A stretch of 20,850 nucleotides of DNA from NCBI GenBank assembly GCA_023436145.1, contig JAEZKP010000058.1, forward strand, positions 1-20,850, in the 5' to 3' direction. A program made the translations under genes and the position numbers. Position 1 is the first letter of the stretch. The number at the start of each line of letters is the position of its first letter. Positions 1-8,017 of the stretch are shown piece after piece. The DNA is from Fibrobacterota bacterium. GTDB taxonomy: Bacteria > Fibrobacterota > Chitinivibrionia > Chitinivibrionales > Chitinispirillaceae. The notes beneath the pieces are model-generated. The model was not told where the DNA came from and made no database searches. It saw only the letters and a program-made list of their open reading frames with translations.

Positions 1-410
1 CTATCTGCTCTTTTGTCGTTTGGATTTTGAATAATTGGTAATTGGGATTTGTTTAGTATTTGGTGCTTGTGATTTGTAATTTATTTGCGTACCCTACTTC
101 TTATGCAATCTTATGTTTGTTAAATTACCGGACACTTCTGTTACATACTCTTTTTTACTTTCCAGGAAAACCCTTCTTTTTGTTTTCCCTCTGCTCTGTT
201 CAATCCCTATAGAAAGTTCCCTGTTTTCGTTGTCCCAGGAAAATATCACCAGACAGTCACATTTCCAGTCAGTATAAGTTGTAATATTTCCATAAAATTA
301 GATAGAGCAGATAATGACTGAAAGGTAAAAACTCTTTACTTTCCTTGCCAAATGGATCTATGTATTTTACCGGAAATGAGAAAAATCGTCTATAGAAAAG
401 GGTAACGGAT
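1..410. other. Non-coding leader region with GATTT-type low-complexity words
   Basis: No convincing gene is visible here. Roughly the first 90 bases are built from variations on a short word (GGATTTTG, GGGATTTG, GTATTTGG, GTGATTTG), and look like a degraded member of the same repeat style seen at 11480-12064. The rest is AT-rich spacer leading to the gene at 411. I could not pick a promoter with confidence. The open minus-strand frame across 269-472 has no protein-like character and overlaps the signal-peptide region of the downstream gene, so I do not call it. Confidence 0.5.
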
Positions 411-2009
411 ATGTCTAGTAGAGTTCTTTTAAATGCAATATTCTCCACCAGCCTGTCACTACTTTTCATCATACCCTTTCATACCATTGCTGCCAATATC
501 ACCCTTGTCGAAAAGATTGACATTTCACAGGTTTGGGCGGGTCATCCGGTTAATTTTGCCCTTAAAACAACAAATAATATCCAATGTGTGGCATTTTATA
601 ACACCAATCGTAAAATGGTAGTTGCAGCCCGAACTGCTGGAAGCACTTCCTGGCAATACTCAGAGCTTCCCACCACCACAGGGTGGGACTCTCATAATTA
701 TATAGCGATGGCCATAGATGATTCCGGTTACATCCACATCAGTGGAAATATGCATAATGTTAATCTTATTTATTTCCGTTCAAAAAAGCCATGGAATATA
801 GATTCCTTTGAAACACCAGGTATGATCGGGACTCTTGAGAACAGTATCACTTATCCTGAATTTATCGAAGGCCCCAATAACCAACTGTTTTTCCAGTACC
901 GCACCGGTGGTAGCGGTAATGGCACCACTATCTGCAATAAATACGATACCAAAACCAAAAAGTGGTCCAGATTAACCAGTAAGGGATTGTTTGACGGAGA
1001 AAACCAGGTAAGTGCCTATCATATATCCCCTGTTTTTGGTCCTGATAATTTTTTCCATGTTATCTGGATGTGGCGGGAAACACCCGTGGCTAACACCAAC
1101 TTCCATATTTCTCACATGAAAAGTAATGATCTGATTAACTGGAAAACCATGTCCGGACAGGATATTTCCATACCTGTAAAGACAAGCACCGCAGGTGTAG
1201 TTGTCGATCCCATACCCAGTAAACGAGGGCTGATAAATATGGATTACTGGATCAGCTGGGATAGACAAAACCGCGCTGTTGTCACTTATCATCGCTACGA
1301 TGACCATAATATCAGTCAGATTTTCAACACCCGATGGGAAAATGGCAACTGGAAAATCTATCAAACCAGCAGCTGGACCAGTTTCAAATGGAACCTGGAT
1401 CGTGAAGGCTCCCTGTCTCATGACATCGCTGCAACCCCTCTCTCCATAGATGAAAATAGTGATTTAATTCAGGATTATGTGTACCCCAATCAAAAACTGA
1501 AACGTTGGGTGCTTAATGAAGAGAACCTTAAACCCAAAAGTGATAATATTTACGAACCGCCTCAAGCCATGAAGGAATTATACCAGGTAGAATCTTCATT
1601 TCCTGGTATGCAAGTCAACCGCATCCGTGAAGGACAGTATTATCTGAGGTGGGAAACCATGCCTATCAACCAGGATAAATCACGGCCTGACGGTACTTAT
1701 CCTTCTGCAAGTACATTGAGATTATACCAGTTTTCTGCAGAAACGGTTATTAGCAGTCACACCCGCGCCTCATCCGCCGGATTTGCTTTGCAGAAAACCA
1801 ATTCCGGCATAATCATTACAGGTGATTTAAAAAAGCTGTATCAAACAAACCCCATAACAGCATCAGTTTATTTTCCGGATGGGAAACTGGCTTTAAAAAG
1901 CACATTTAATAACGGTGAGCGCTGTTTGATATCTATTAAGAATTTAAATGCGGGGCTATATATACTCAAAGTCAACGATATTTTCTGTCAAAAAACAATA
2001 CTGAAATAA
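411..2009 (+). CDS. Secreted BNR_4-family (BNR repeat-containing) protein with T9SS-like C-terminal tail
   Basis: This is a predicted secreted protein of 532 residues. Residues 1-28 form a signal peptide (hydrophobic stretch, cleavage near HTIAA). From about residue 40 to 350 it matches the BNR_4 beta-propeller family pattern: GWDSHNYIAMAID near 91-103, SGNMHNV near 111, IYFRSKKPW near 120, YRTGGSGNG near 163-171, DGENQVSAYH near 195, and IYQTSSW further on. Related folds include putative sialidase-like proteins and ulvan lyases (PL24/PL25), so a role in polysaccharide breakdown outside the cell is plausible but not proven. H95 and H115 sit in conserved motifs. Residues about 455-532 resemble a type IX secretion C-terminal sorting domain (VYFPDGK, LNAGLYILKVN, ending in ILK). 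The start is preceded by AAAAGGGTAACGGAT, a modest ribosome site. It stands alone and is convergent with the next gene. Family assignment is firm; substrate is unknown. Confidence 0.88.
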   Translation: MSSRVLLNAIFSTSLSLLFIIPFHTIAANITLVEKIDISQVWAGHPVNFALKTTNNIQCVAFYNTNRKMVVAARTAGSTSWQYSELPTTTGWDSHNYIAMAIDDSGYIHISGNMHNVNLIYFRSKKPWNIDSFETPGMIGTLENSITYPEFIEGPNNQLFFQYRTGGSGNGTTICNKYDTKTKKWSRLTSKGLFDGENQVSAYHISPVFGPDNFFHVIWMWRETPVANTNFHISHMKSNDLINWKTMSGQDISIPVKTSTAGVVVDPIPSKRGLINMDYWISWDRQNRAVVTYHRYDDHNISQIFNTRWENGNWKIYQTSSWTSFKWNLDREGSLSHDIAATPLSIDENSDLIQDYVYPNQKLKRWVLNEENLKPKSDNIYEPPQAMKELYQVESSFPGMQVNRIREGQYYLRWETMPINQDKSRPDGTYPSASTLRLYQFSAETVISSHTRASSAGFALQKTNSGIIITGDLKKLYQTNPITASVYFPDGKLALKSTFNNGERCLISIKNLNAGLYILKVNDIFCQKTILK

Positions 2010-2054
2010 TTATTTTGCATCAATTGGAAATTTGCTCAGAAGAATACCTTTTGT

Positions 2055-2465
2055 TTATTTATTTTGTGACTGTTGGTGATGTTCAATTCTTTTCATCTGA
2101 AGTTCCAGTGCATCAACAGAGATCTGAATCTCCCAGATGGAAAGTGCTAAAGAGCTCATTAAAAATAGCAGACTTACCCCCAGGATGATCTCCCCCAGTA
2201 AGATTCTATCCATCAATAAAGAAAGCATGGATAAAACACAGAGAAAAAAACTAAATGCACCAAACGCCTGCATATTACGAATAATTCTCAAGCGAGTATG
2301 GAGATTTGTTATCTGCCCTAATATCAGCACATCCGCACATTTACCATGTTCTGATTGAAGATCTCTGATAAGTGAAGCCAAAGCCAGGAACCGGCTAGTG
2401 TAGGCCAATAGCAGAAGTGAAATAGCCGGAAAAAGAAGTGCGGGGGTGGCAATGTTTATTTTCAT
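2055..2465 (-). CDS. DUF2721 family integral membrane protein
   Basis: A 136-residue membrane protein of the DUF2721 family, function unknown. It shows the family's N-terminal pattern (TPALLFPAISLLLLAYTSRF, residues about 8-27), followed by a cytosolic stretch with RLRIIRNMQAFG, two further membrane helices (about 70-90 and 94-113) and the closing WEIQISVDALELQMKRI motif. Length is usual for the family. The Shine-Dalgarno site is poor (only GGATACTTTTGTAA before ATG). It lies about 100 bases behind the LRR lipoprotein gene on the same strand, so it may be read from the same transcript. No clear terminator separates it from the convergent gene at 411-2009. Confidence 0.82.
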   Translation of the reverse strand: MKINIATPALLFPAISLLLLAYTSRFLALASLIRDLQSEHGKCADVLILGQITNLHTRLRIIRNMQAFGAFSFFLCVLSMLSLLMDRILLGEIILGVSLLFLMSSLALSIWEIQISVDALELQMKRIEHHQQSQNK

Positions 2466-2567
2466 TTACAAAAGTATCCGACCCGTATTTTTGATAGATC
2501 ATTCCAATTTTGATTAAGCAAAAAAACAGCCAGAAAAAACATTTTCCACTAACAGCTTTTTGATTGT

Positions 2568-3752
2568 TTATGGACACTTTTGAGCCCCTCGCCAGTCCTG
2601 ATCATATCTGTCTGCCCATTCCCCCAATTCCTGATCAGTTTGGCATAAACTGTTACCTGATAAATCAAGAAAGATTTTGGGGGAAAGATCTGTAATTGAT
2701 CTGGGCAATGATTTAAGATTATTTCCTGAAAGGTTAAGTACTCTGCAATTAATCAGATTTCCGATTCCCTGAGGCAACTGAGAGAGTTGGTTACTGTCAA
2801 GATAAAGAGAAGTAATATTACGCATTATAGTGATATCACCAGATATTAATTGTAATCCACATCTTCCAAGATCAAGCGCAGTAACCCGCATCAACTTGAC
2901 TATATCCCAAGGAATAAATTCCAAATCTCTTCCACGGAAAGAGATTGAATCAATACGGCCATTTCTCCAGGAACAGACTGAATCAATCAGAAAATGTTCT
3001 AACCCCAGAGTATCCAGGATTTTATTGATAGTAATAGAATCACAATGACCATCATAGCAGGGCTTCATCGGCTGTGGCACAAGATTGAATGTACCCAGAT
3101 CACGTTTTTCTCCCACACCCATATTCAATTTCACATCCAGATATCCCATCTCAGGATTATAAGGTCTAAAGGAGTCAGCCGAAACAGCCCCCAAGTGAAT
3201 AATATGAGCCCCATAAGGCACCCGCACACTGAAAAATCCATCACTGTCAGAATAGACTTCACGCTCTAATCCATATATCTGCAATCGCCCAAGGCTCTTA
3301 TCATTACTTTTAATCTTAACTTTCACCTCGATCTCCGCCATAGGCAACAGAACATTCTCCAATAAGTTATGCCTGTTTTCTGTAGAATCCAGATCTACCT
3401 CAATCATAACAGCAAGTGAATCTCCGGAGCTCACCTCTATTCTATAGGAGCCAGGAGTGATTTGATCAACATTGAACGAACCATCAGGACCGGTAACCGT
3501 ATCGATTAAAAAATGGGAGGAAAGATACTCCGATGAAAATGCTGAATCGCACAGATAATCCGCAGGTCTTATTCTGACAATAGCATTAACAGCTGGTGTA
3601 CTGTCAGGGTTCAACACGATCCCGGATAGTACGCTTACCTCGGTCCCGGATGAACCACCAGCGTACTGTGAAGGTGAATCATGATTACAATGAAGAATCA
3701 GGGCGAAGACCGACAATACCAGCAGCAGAAACGCTCCTCTCTCCCTGCTCAT
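2568..3752 (-). CDS. Putative lipoprotein: carboxypeptidase-regulatory-like domain plus leucine-rich repeats
   Basis: A 394-residue exported protein. Residues 1-22 look like a lipoprotein signal (hydrophobic core then LILHC, with Cys22). The residue just before Cys is His, which is not canonical, so lipidation is likely but unproven. Residues about 40-115 form a carboxypeptidase-regulatory-like beta-sandwich (SGIVLNPDSTPAVNAIVRI, GPDGSFNVDQITPGSYRIEV), with a second similar segment about 135-205. Residues about 265-375 contain leucine-rich repeats (ALDLGRCGLQLI, SLYLDSNQLSQLP, VLNLSGNNLKSLP, FLDLSGNSL). Such proteins usually bind other proteins or surface glycans. The start overlaps the stop of the upstream TIGR02147 gene (ATGA), and the ribosome site GAGGA lies inside that gene, so the two are translationally coupled. 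The precise role is unknown. Confidence 0.85.
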   Translation of the reverse strand: MSRERGAFLLLVLSVFALILHCNHDSPSQYAGGSSGTEVSVLSGIVLNPDSTPAVNAIVRIRPADYLCDSAFSSEYLSSHFLIDTVTGPDGSFNVDQITPGSYRIEVSSGDSLAVMIEVDLDSTENRHNLLENVLLPMAEIEVKVKIKSNDKSLGRLQIYGLEREVYSDSDGFFSVRVPYGAHIIHLGAVSADSFRPYNPEMGYLDVKLNMGVGEKRDLGTFNLVPQPMKPCYDGHCDSITINKILDTLGLEHFLIDSVCSWRNGRIDSISFRGRDLEFIPWDIVKLMRVTALDLGRCGLQLISGDITIMRNITSLYLDSNQLSQLPQGIGNLINCRVLNLSGNNLKSLPRSITDLSPKIFLDLSGNSLCQTDQELGEWADRYDQDWRGAQKCP

Positions 3753-4585
3753 TGGTTTTCCTCATTACTGTTGCTGATAGGAAAAATATTCATAGTCAAT
3801 TGGTAAACCTGTTCCGGACTGTCATCCATTCTGGCCATTTCCATAAGCTGTTGTTGAAGCTCCCGAATACGCATCTTAAATAACTCAAAGGTTTGCCTTG
3901 ATATAGAAAATGTTGTAGAAGTCATCATTCGTCTATTGACCGGAATCGAACCATATGCTTTTATTGCCATTTCCAGCATCTCTATCTGAAATTTCTCTAT
4001 TACAAAAGCGTCAACAGCCCCGGTCCGTGTTTGTAAAAGATTTTGAGTCTGGTGATACGACCCCTGTTTATCCGGTTCAATAAACCCCAGCTTCTCCAGA
4101 AGCCGTACCGATTCTCTGGCTTGCTTTCCAGTTATCGGAGGAATCAGACAGGCTCCCAGACGGTCAAAATCATTGCTGAAATCAAAAAATGTCACGACTT
4201 CACGAATAACACTGTGATACCATTTGGAATAAAACTCATAACGGTTCTTCTCCACTATGGCAATATCTATGGGCTTTCTTATCTCGACAATCTTACTGTA
4301 ATAATGAGTCTTTTCCTTAATACTTGTGGCTTGATTAAAAAATACCAGTGATTCAAAATAATCTGCCTCATCCCTGGTAAAACCAATGGCTTGACAAATT
4401 TTGAGGATCGTTGACTGTGTTAAGTTTCGCTTTCCTGAAATCACATAAAAAAGAAAAGATGGTGCACTGATACCAGCTTTTTCAGAAAACGAACGGTAAG
4501 AAAAATTCCTTTTCGATGCTTTCTGCACTGAATAATAATCCCGAAGATAACTCCGGTAATCCTGGTACTCAAAGATATTGATCAT
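3749..4585 (-). CDS. TIGR02147 family protein (Fibrobacter-type putative regulator)
   Basis: A 278-residue cytosolic protein of the TIGR02147 family, first described as a paralogous family in Fibrobacter succinogenes. The N-terminus carries the signature IFEYQDYRSYLRDYY, then a stretch that reads as a helix-turn-helix (RSFSEKAGISAPSFLFYVISGKRNLT, about 30-56; DEADYFESLVFFNQA, about 71-85). The middle and C-terminal parts (EKLGFIEPDKQGSYHQT, TSTTFSISRQTFELFKMRIRELQQQLMEMA) match the family's DUF4423-like region. A transcription-regulator role is an inference from the helix-turn-helix. The start has a good GAGGA site 6 bases upstream. It overlaps the downstream lipoprotein gene by four bases, an arrangement I expect to recur in related genomes. 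A strong promoter candidate and a palindrome lie just upstream. Confidence 0.88.
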   Translation of the reverse strand: MINIFEYQDYRSYLRDYYSVQKASKRNFSYRSFSEKAGISAPSFLFYVISGKRNLTQSTILKICQAIGFTRDEADYFESLVFFNQATSIKEKTHYYSKIVEIRKPIDIAIVEKNRYEFYSKWYHSVIREVVTFFDFSNDFDRLGACLIPPITGKQARESVRLLEKLGFIEPDKQGSYHQTQNLLQTRTGAVDAFVIEKFQIEMLEMAIKAYGSIPVNRRMMTSTTFSISRQTFELFKMRIRELQQQLMEMARMDDSPEQVYQLTMNIFPISNSNEENQ

Positions 4586-4621
4586 CTATTCCTCAGAAAA
4601 TTAAATTACTGCACTGTGATT

Positions 4622-4649
4622 ATTATAATTTCAAATTTCTGAAAAACAA
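4622..4649 (-). promoter_or_regulatory. Candidate sigma70-type promoter for the TIGR02147-lipoprotein operon
   Basis: Read on the minus strand, a perfect TATAAT (4622-4627) lies 16 bases downstream of TTGTTT (4644-4649). Transcription would start near 4615, giving a leader of about 30 bases before the ATG at 4585. The -35 box is a weak match, which fits a promoter that needs an activator. Confidence 0.5.
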
Positions 4650-4679
4650 ACCGTTTCCAGTATCAGATCAATACTTTTT

Positions 4680-4695
4680 ATTCTCTATAGAGAAT
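4680..4695. promoter_or_regulatory. Perfect 16-bp palindrome, candidate operator
   Basis: ATTCTCTATAGAGAAT is its own reverse complement over all 16 bases. It lies 31 bases upstream of the -35 box of the candidate promoter for the TIGR02147 gene and outside the AsmA terminator, which is the usual place for an activator or autoregulator site. It could also be a chance AT-rich palindrome. Confidence 0.4.
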
Positions 4696-4717
4696 GAGAA
4701 GTCTCAGGAAGTGAGGT

Positions 4718-4749
4718 AAAAATAAAAAAGCCCCGCAACGCGCAGGGCT
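4718..4749 (-). terminator. Rho-independent terminator after the AsmA gene
   Basis: On the minus strand, AGCCCTGCGCGTTGCGGGGCT (4749-4729) folds into a GC-rich stem of seven pairs plus one mismatch with a five-base loop, followed at once by TTTTTTATTTTT. It lies 46 bases past the AsmA stop and separates that gene from the TIGR02147 operon. Confidence 0.85.
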
Positions 4750-4794
4750 GACAAAGTCCAGAAAAACTGAATTTATTATTGGTATGAGTCTTTG

Positions 4795-7527
4795 TTAAAA
4801 CAACTTCTTCAGTTTTTCAGCTGCTTTATTTTTTAATTTCTGGCCCTGTTCCGGTGAAACAGGAATATTCTTCTTTAATTCTGCTTCCAGTTTTTGCCCC
4901 TCTTCAGCAAGTTTTTTCTCAACAATTGCCTTATTCTGCTCGATTACATTTTTAGCCTGCTCAGTCACCTGCTCTTTTGGAGTTTTCTGTTGAGTAACCG
5001 CAGAAGAGTTGCTGCCCTTTCCAAAACCACTAAAAGAGGGTTCAGGGTCAGATGCAGTACCAGAGAGCGAAATCTTCAGAGTAATTCTTCCCTCTGCATC
5101 AGATGGTATGCCGACATTATCCAGTAACCCGGATGCGGAGCTCAGTTTTGTTCCCTGCAATAAACCCTGCAGTTTACTCTTACTGCTGTTTTGAACAGCA
5201 AGCACCTTTTGGGATGCTGCTTTAGTCATTCTGTGATCGATATCCATATCAAGTTTGGAATCGAAACCCACATTGCCTCCAAGCTCCCAATCCCCGGCCA
5301 GATCCGATTGCAGCTTGAATTCATCAAAATAAACCGTCTCATCCTCGATACGCAATGTGGTCTTCAGATTACGGAACTGAATATCCTTGACATCGATAAA
5401 TTTAGTCAGTATACCGGAAATTCTGGTAAGAATAAGCGAATTGGATATTTTTCCGTTTGCAAGATTAGCATTTATGGTTCCTCGGAGACTTTTCGAAAGC
5501 TCTTCCTGTGTTCCTCCTGAAGTAGTCAGATCACTCTTGAGGTTGATTTTGCCATAGAGGTTATTTTGCACATTTCTCAGTTCTTTATTTAACGCATTGG
5601 TTGGTTTGATGAAATTACCGAAGCGAGTCAGCAGATCATTAACCTCCACATCTGTGATACCCAGATTGTTATTAATAGTCACAGCCCGTGTATTGCGCAG
5701 ATCTGCATGAATCTTTTCAGTTATGGTTCCACTGGCAAATCCGGTTTTTATATCCAGATCAGCAACATCATTGAGTACCGAAACCCGCATCTGCATATTT
5801 TTCATTTCCACATTTTTGTAAACTATTTTTGATGCAGCTACAGTTCCTTTCATGTCAACACCAGGAAGAGGTGCGATCATCGGTGCTGAACTGGCATTTG
5901 CTTTTTTGGAAGCATCGTTTTCAGAAGCATTGCTCTGCTGAGCAGGTGGCAGGATTTCATCAAAATTAAGTAAAGGCGATGCGATCTTGAAATCTATCGA
6001 TGGCCGCGGTGTTTTCTTTGTACTATCCGCAATAACCATGCTCAGATAGTTGGTAATCGCGGCATCCATTTTCATGGATGAGGTCCCTATCTTTACTGCC
6101 AGATTCTGTCCTATTGCTTTTGAAGAAAGGGTAAACAATCCATTAATCACCGCAGGTTTCATCAAAGGAGGCCACTGTATAGATACCTCCTCCAAATCAG
6201 CTCTTCCCTTAACATCAAGTTTTGATGGATCACCGGGGTCGATCTCCCCTTTTGCTGATATATCGGTTTTTATTTTACCTGAAAGTGATGCACCTTCAGG
6301 CAGACTGGTCATCTGCTTAAGATCACCCAGATCGACATCTGCTTTTACCAGTAAATCTATCAGCGGACTGGCAAAATTATTGACTGTTCCTTTCAACTCT
6401 ATCGGATTGGAACCGAATAACATACTCAGATTTTTTATATCCAGACTATTGTCAGTAAAATCCAGTGAAGTATTTATTTTGTCGATTGATTTAGGAAGAT
6501 CAGAATACTTCACCATTCCATCTTTTATAGTCAACTTGCCCTGAATCGGAAGCCTGGAATCCTCTTTTAAAGCTCCCTTTACAGCCAGGTCGAGTTCCGC
6601 TGTCCCGGATGCAGCAAGCTTTGCCAGCTCTGGTGCAAGCTCTCTGGGTATCTCTGCCAGAATATCTTTCAGCTCTATGGGATCAGAATCAAGTTGTAAA
6701 TCCAGCTGCGGGATGGTATTGAAACTGGTAACTGTACCGTTAAGGTTCAGAAAAACTTTCTGAAAAGATAACCTTAACTTCTTTAACTCTGCCTTTCCGT
6801 TTATAAGATCACCCTGAATATCATGACTCAGACTGATCCGCAAATCACTCAATGGCCTGGAGATCTCTTTTGTTTTTACCGAGACCTGCGATAAAACCAA
6901 ATCACCGGAAGTATTTACATCTTTGAGTTCTTTATCTATTGAGAATCTCACTGTCTGGTCGATATCACCAGCCGTAAACTCCTGCCCTGAGCGTTTGTCT
7001 TTATAAGTAAAAGCTCCATCCTGTATCGTAAATTCCTTGAGAGTTATGGGTACAGGTAAAGCAATCATGGCACCACCTGTACCTTTACGGGTAGATACCT
7101 CATTGTTTTTTTCTTTAGGCATCAAAGCCAGATCATCAAAATTGAAATGCCCGGTAGAATCGATCTCCACAATGACCTGAGGCTTCTTAATAATGATCTT
7201 TGAAATCTCGGCCTGTTTTTTTAATAGTGAAATCAGGGGTATCTGCACCAGAAGATTGTCAACTTTTACAAAAGAGGTATCCGAAAAACCCTGCCGTTCC
7301 GTATTGGAAATCTCAAGTTTGGATAAACTTACTCCCATGACTGGAAAAAAACTCAATGATGCCTTCTCCAGGTTGACATCTCTACCAAGGGCTTTTTCCA
7401 CCTGAGGAATGATAAGTGCTTTTAATTTCTCTGGCGGAAACATTATCCATAAAGTCAGCAGAGTTGCAATTAAAGCTACAAGAACTACCCCCAGGGTAAT
7501 CCCGACGATTTTAAATTTTTTTCCCAT
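4795..7527 (-). CDS. AsmA family protein
   Basis: A 910-residue AsmA-like protein, of the group anchored in the inner membrane and spanning the periplasm, linked in other bacteria to outer-membrane assembly and lipid transport. Residues 7-29 form a single N-terminal membrane helix, followed directly by the AsmA N-terminal pattern (FPPEKLKALIIPQVEKALGR, SLSFFPVMGVSLSKLEISN). The long middle is rich in beta-strand repeats typical of the extended groove fold (LTIKDGMVKYSDLPKSIDKI, LKGTVNNFASPLIDLLVKAD). An AsmA C-terminal region follows (SKSLRGTINANLANGKISNS, about 675-694; RNLKTTLRIEDETVYFDEF; GGNVGFDSKLDMDIDHRM). The last 60 residues are lysine- and glutamate-rich and probably a coiled coil. 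The start has a clear GAGGATT site. It is transcribed alone and ends at the terminator at 4718-4749. The family call is firm; the cargo is unknown. Confidence 0.9.
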   Translation of the reverse strand: MGKKFKIVGITLGVVLVALIATLLTLWIMFPPEKLKALIIPQVEKALGRDVNLEKASLSFFPVMGVSLSKLEISNTERQGFSDTSFVKVDNLLVQIPLISLLKKQAEISKIIIKKPQVIVEIDSTGHFNFDDLALMPKEKNNEVSTRKGTGGAMIALPVPITLKEFTIQDGAFTYKDKRSGQEFTAGDIDQTVRFSIDKELKDVNTSGDLVLSQVSVKTKEISRPLSDLRISLSHDIQGDLINGKAELKKLRLSFQKVFLNLNGTVTSFNTIPQLDLQLDSDPIELKDILAEIPRELAPELAKLAASGTAELDLAVKGALKEDSRLPIQGKLTIKDGMVKYSDLPKSIDKINTSLDFTDNSLDIKNLSMLFGSNPIELKGTVNNFASPLIDLLVKADVDLGDLKQMTSLPEGASLSGKIKTDISAKGEIDPGDPSKLDVKGRADLEEVSIQWPPLMKPAVINGLFTLSSKAIGQNLAVKIGTSSMKMDAAITNYLSMVIADSTKKTPRPSIDFKIASPLLNFDEILPPAQQSNASENDASKKANASSAPMIAPLPGVDMKGTVAASKIVYKNVEMKNMQMRVSVLNDVADLDIKTGFASGTITEKIHADLRNTRAVTINNNLGITDVEVNDLLTRFGNFIKPTNALNKELRNVQNNLYGKINLKSDLTTSGGTQEELSKSLRGTINANLANGKISNSLILTRISGILTKFIDVKDIQFRNLKTTLRIEDETVYFDEFKLQSDLAGDWELGGNVGFDSKLDMDIDHRMTKAASQKVLAVQNSSKSKLQGLLQGTKLSSASGLLDNVGIPSDAEGRITLKISLSGTASDPEPSFSGFGKGSNSSAVTQQKTPKEQVTEQAKNVIEQNKAIVEKKLAEEGQKLEAELKKNIPVSPEQGQKLKNKAAEKLKKLF

Positions 7528-7751
7528 ATAATCCTCGGATTTTTATGGATTGGTTAATAAAAGATACTTAAGCAGCATTTTTAAACTTCTGATTTTCACA
7601 ATTCTCTTTTTAGACTCCAGACAGCAAGCAAAAAATACTGACACTCAGCAGAAACTCTGGTGACCATCGACATCAGGAGTTACCAGTACCACAGAACTCC
7701 ATCAGTCACTGAGAACATAACCGAAGAAAAAAAAAATACAATTTTCTGCAT

Positions 7752-7782
7752 TTGACTTGCAAAAATGAGCGAACATTAAATA
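7752..7782 (+). promoter_or_regulatory. Weak candidate promoter for the ABC transporter operon
   Basis: TTGACT (five of six consensus bases) is followed after 19 bases by TAAATA, inside an AT-rich run ending in TATATATG. The spacing is longer than ideal. If real, the transcript would carry about 210 bases of leader including the 22-bp palindrome. Confidence 0.3.
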
Positions 7783-7894
7783 TATATGAAAACGAATTAA
7801 GTCGTGTTTTATTAAGGCAAACTGTACTGGTTTTTGCAATTAATTTCCAGAAGGAGAAGTTGCCTGAGAATTTCAATCTTTATTAAGTTGATTT

Positions 7895-7916
7895 AAAACT
7901 AATTTAAATTAGTTTT
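7895..7916. repeat. Perfect 22-bp AT-rich palindrome
   Basis: AAAACTAATTT is followed directly by its reverse complement AAATTAGTTTT with no loop. It lies about 80 bases before the ABC ATPase start. As DNA it could be a dimeric regulator's operator. As RNA it would make only a weak hairpin because every pair but two is A-U. No loop, no GC core and no following T-run argue against a terminator. Confidence 0.5.
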
Positions 7917-7975
7917 CAGACACAAGTATGTAAAAACTAAAATCGACACCGGAAACTGGTAACCGAGGGACTGAA

Positions 7976-8017
7976 ATGCCCCTGAAATTGAGCTTTCAAT
8001 GGAAGAAAATGAAATAA
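7976..8017 (+). other. Possible 13-codon leader ORF overlapping the ABC ATPase start
   Basis: ATG at 7976 is preceded by GAGGGA with six bases between GAGGG and ATG, the best ribosome site near the operon start. The frame reads MPLKLSFQWKKMK and stops at TAA 8015-8017, overlapping the first codons of the ATPase gene in another frame. The ATPase ATG itself (7999) has only a weak GAG upstream. Translational coupling through this short ORF would explain that. Chance is the alternative. Confidence 0.3.

Larger units (their letters stand above)
7528..7998. other. Regulatory gap between divergent AsmA and ABC transporter genes
   Basis: No gene of normal size is visible. This divergent region must hold the promoters of both flanking genes. 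It contains a possible plus-strand promoter (TTGACT at 7752, TAAATA at 7777, spacing 19, which is on the long side), a perfect 22-bp palindrome at 7895-7916, and a short ORF with a good ribosome site beginning at 7976. I did not find a convincing minus-strand promoter for the AsmA gene. Confidence 0.5.

Noticed and set aside
972..1421. Minus-strand ORF of 149 codons inside the BNR_4 gene
   Set aside because: It is antisense to a well-supported coding region and has no family resemblance.
6050..6544. Plus-strand ORF of 164 codons inside the AsmA gene
   Set aside because: Antisense shadow of the AsmA reading frame, with no ribosome site or domain signs.
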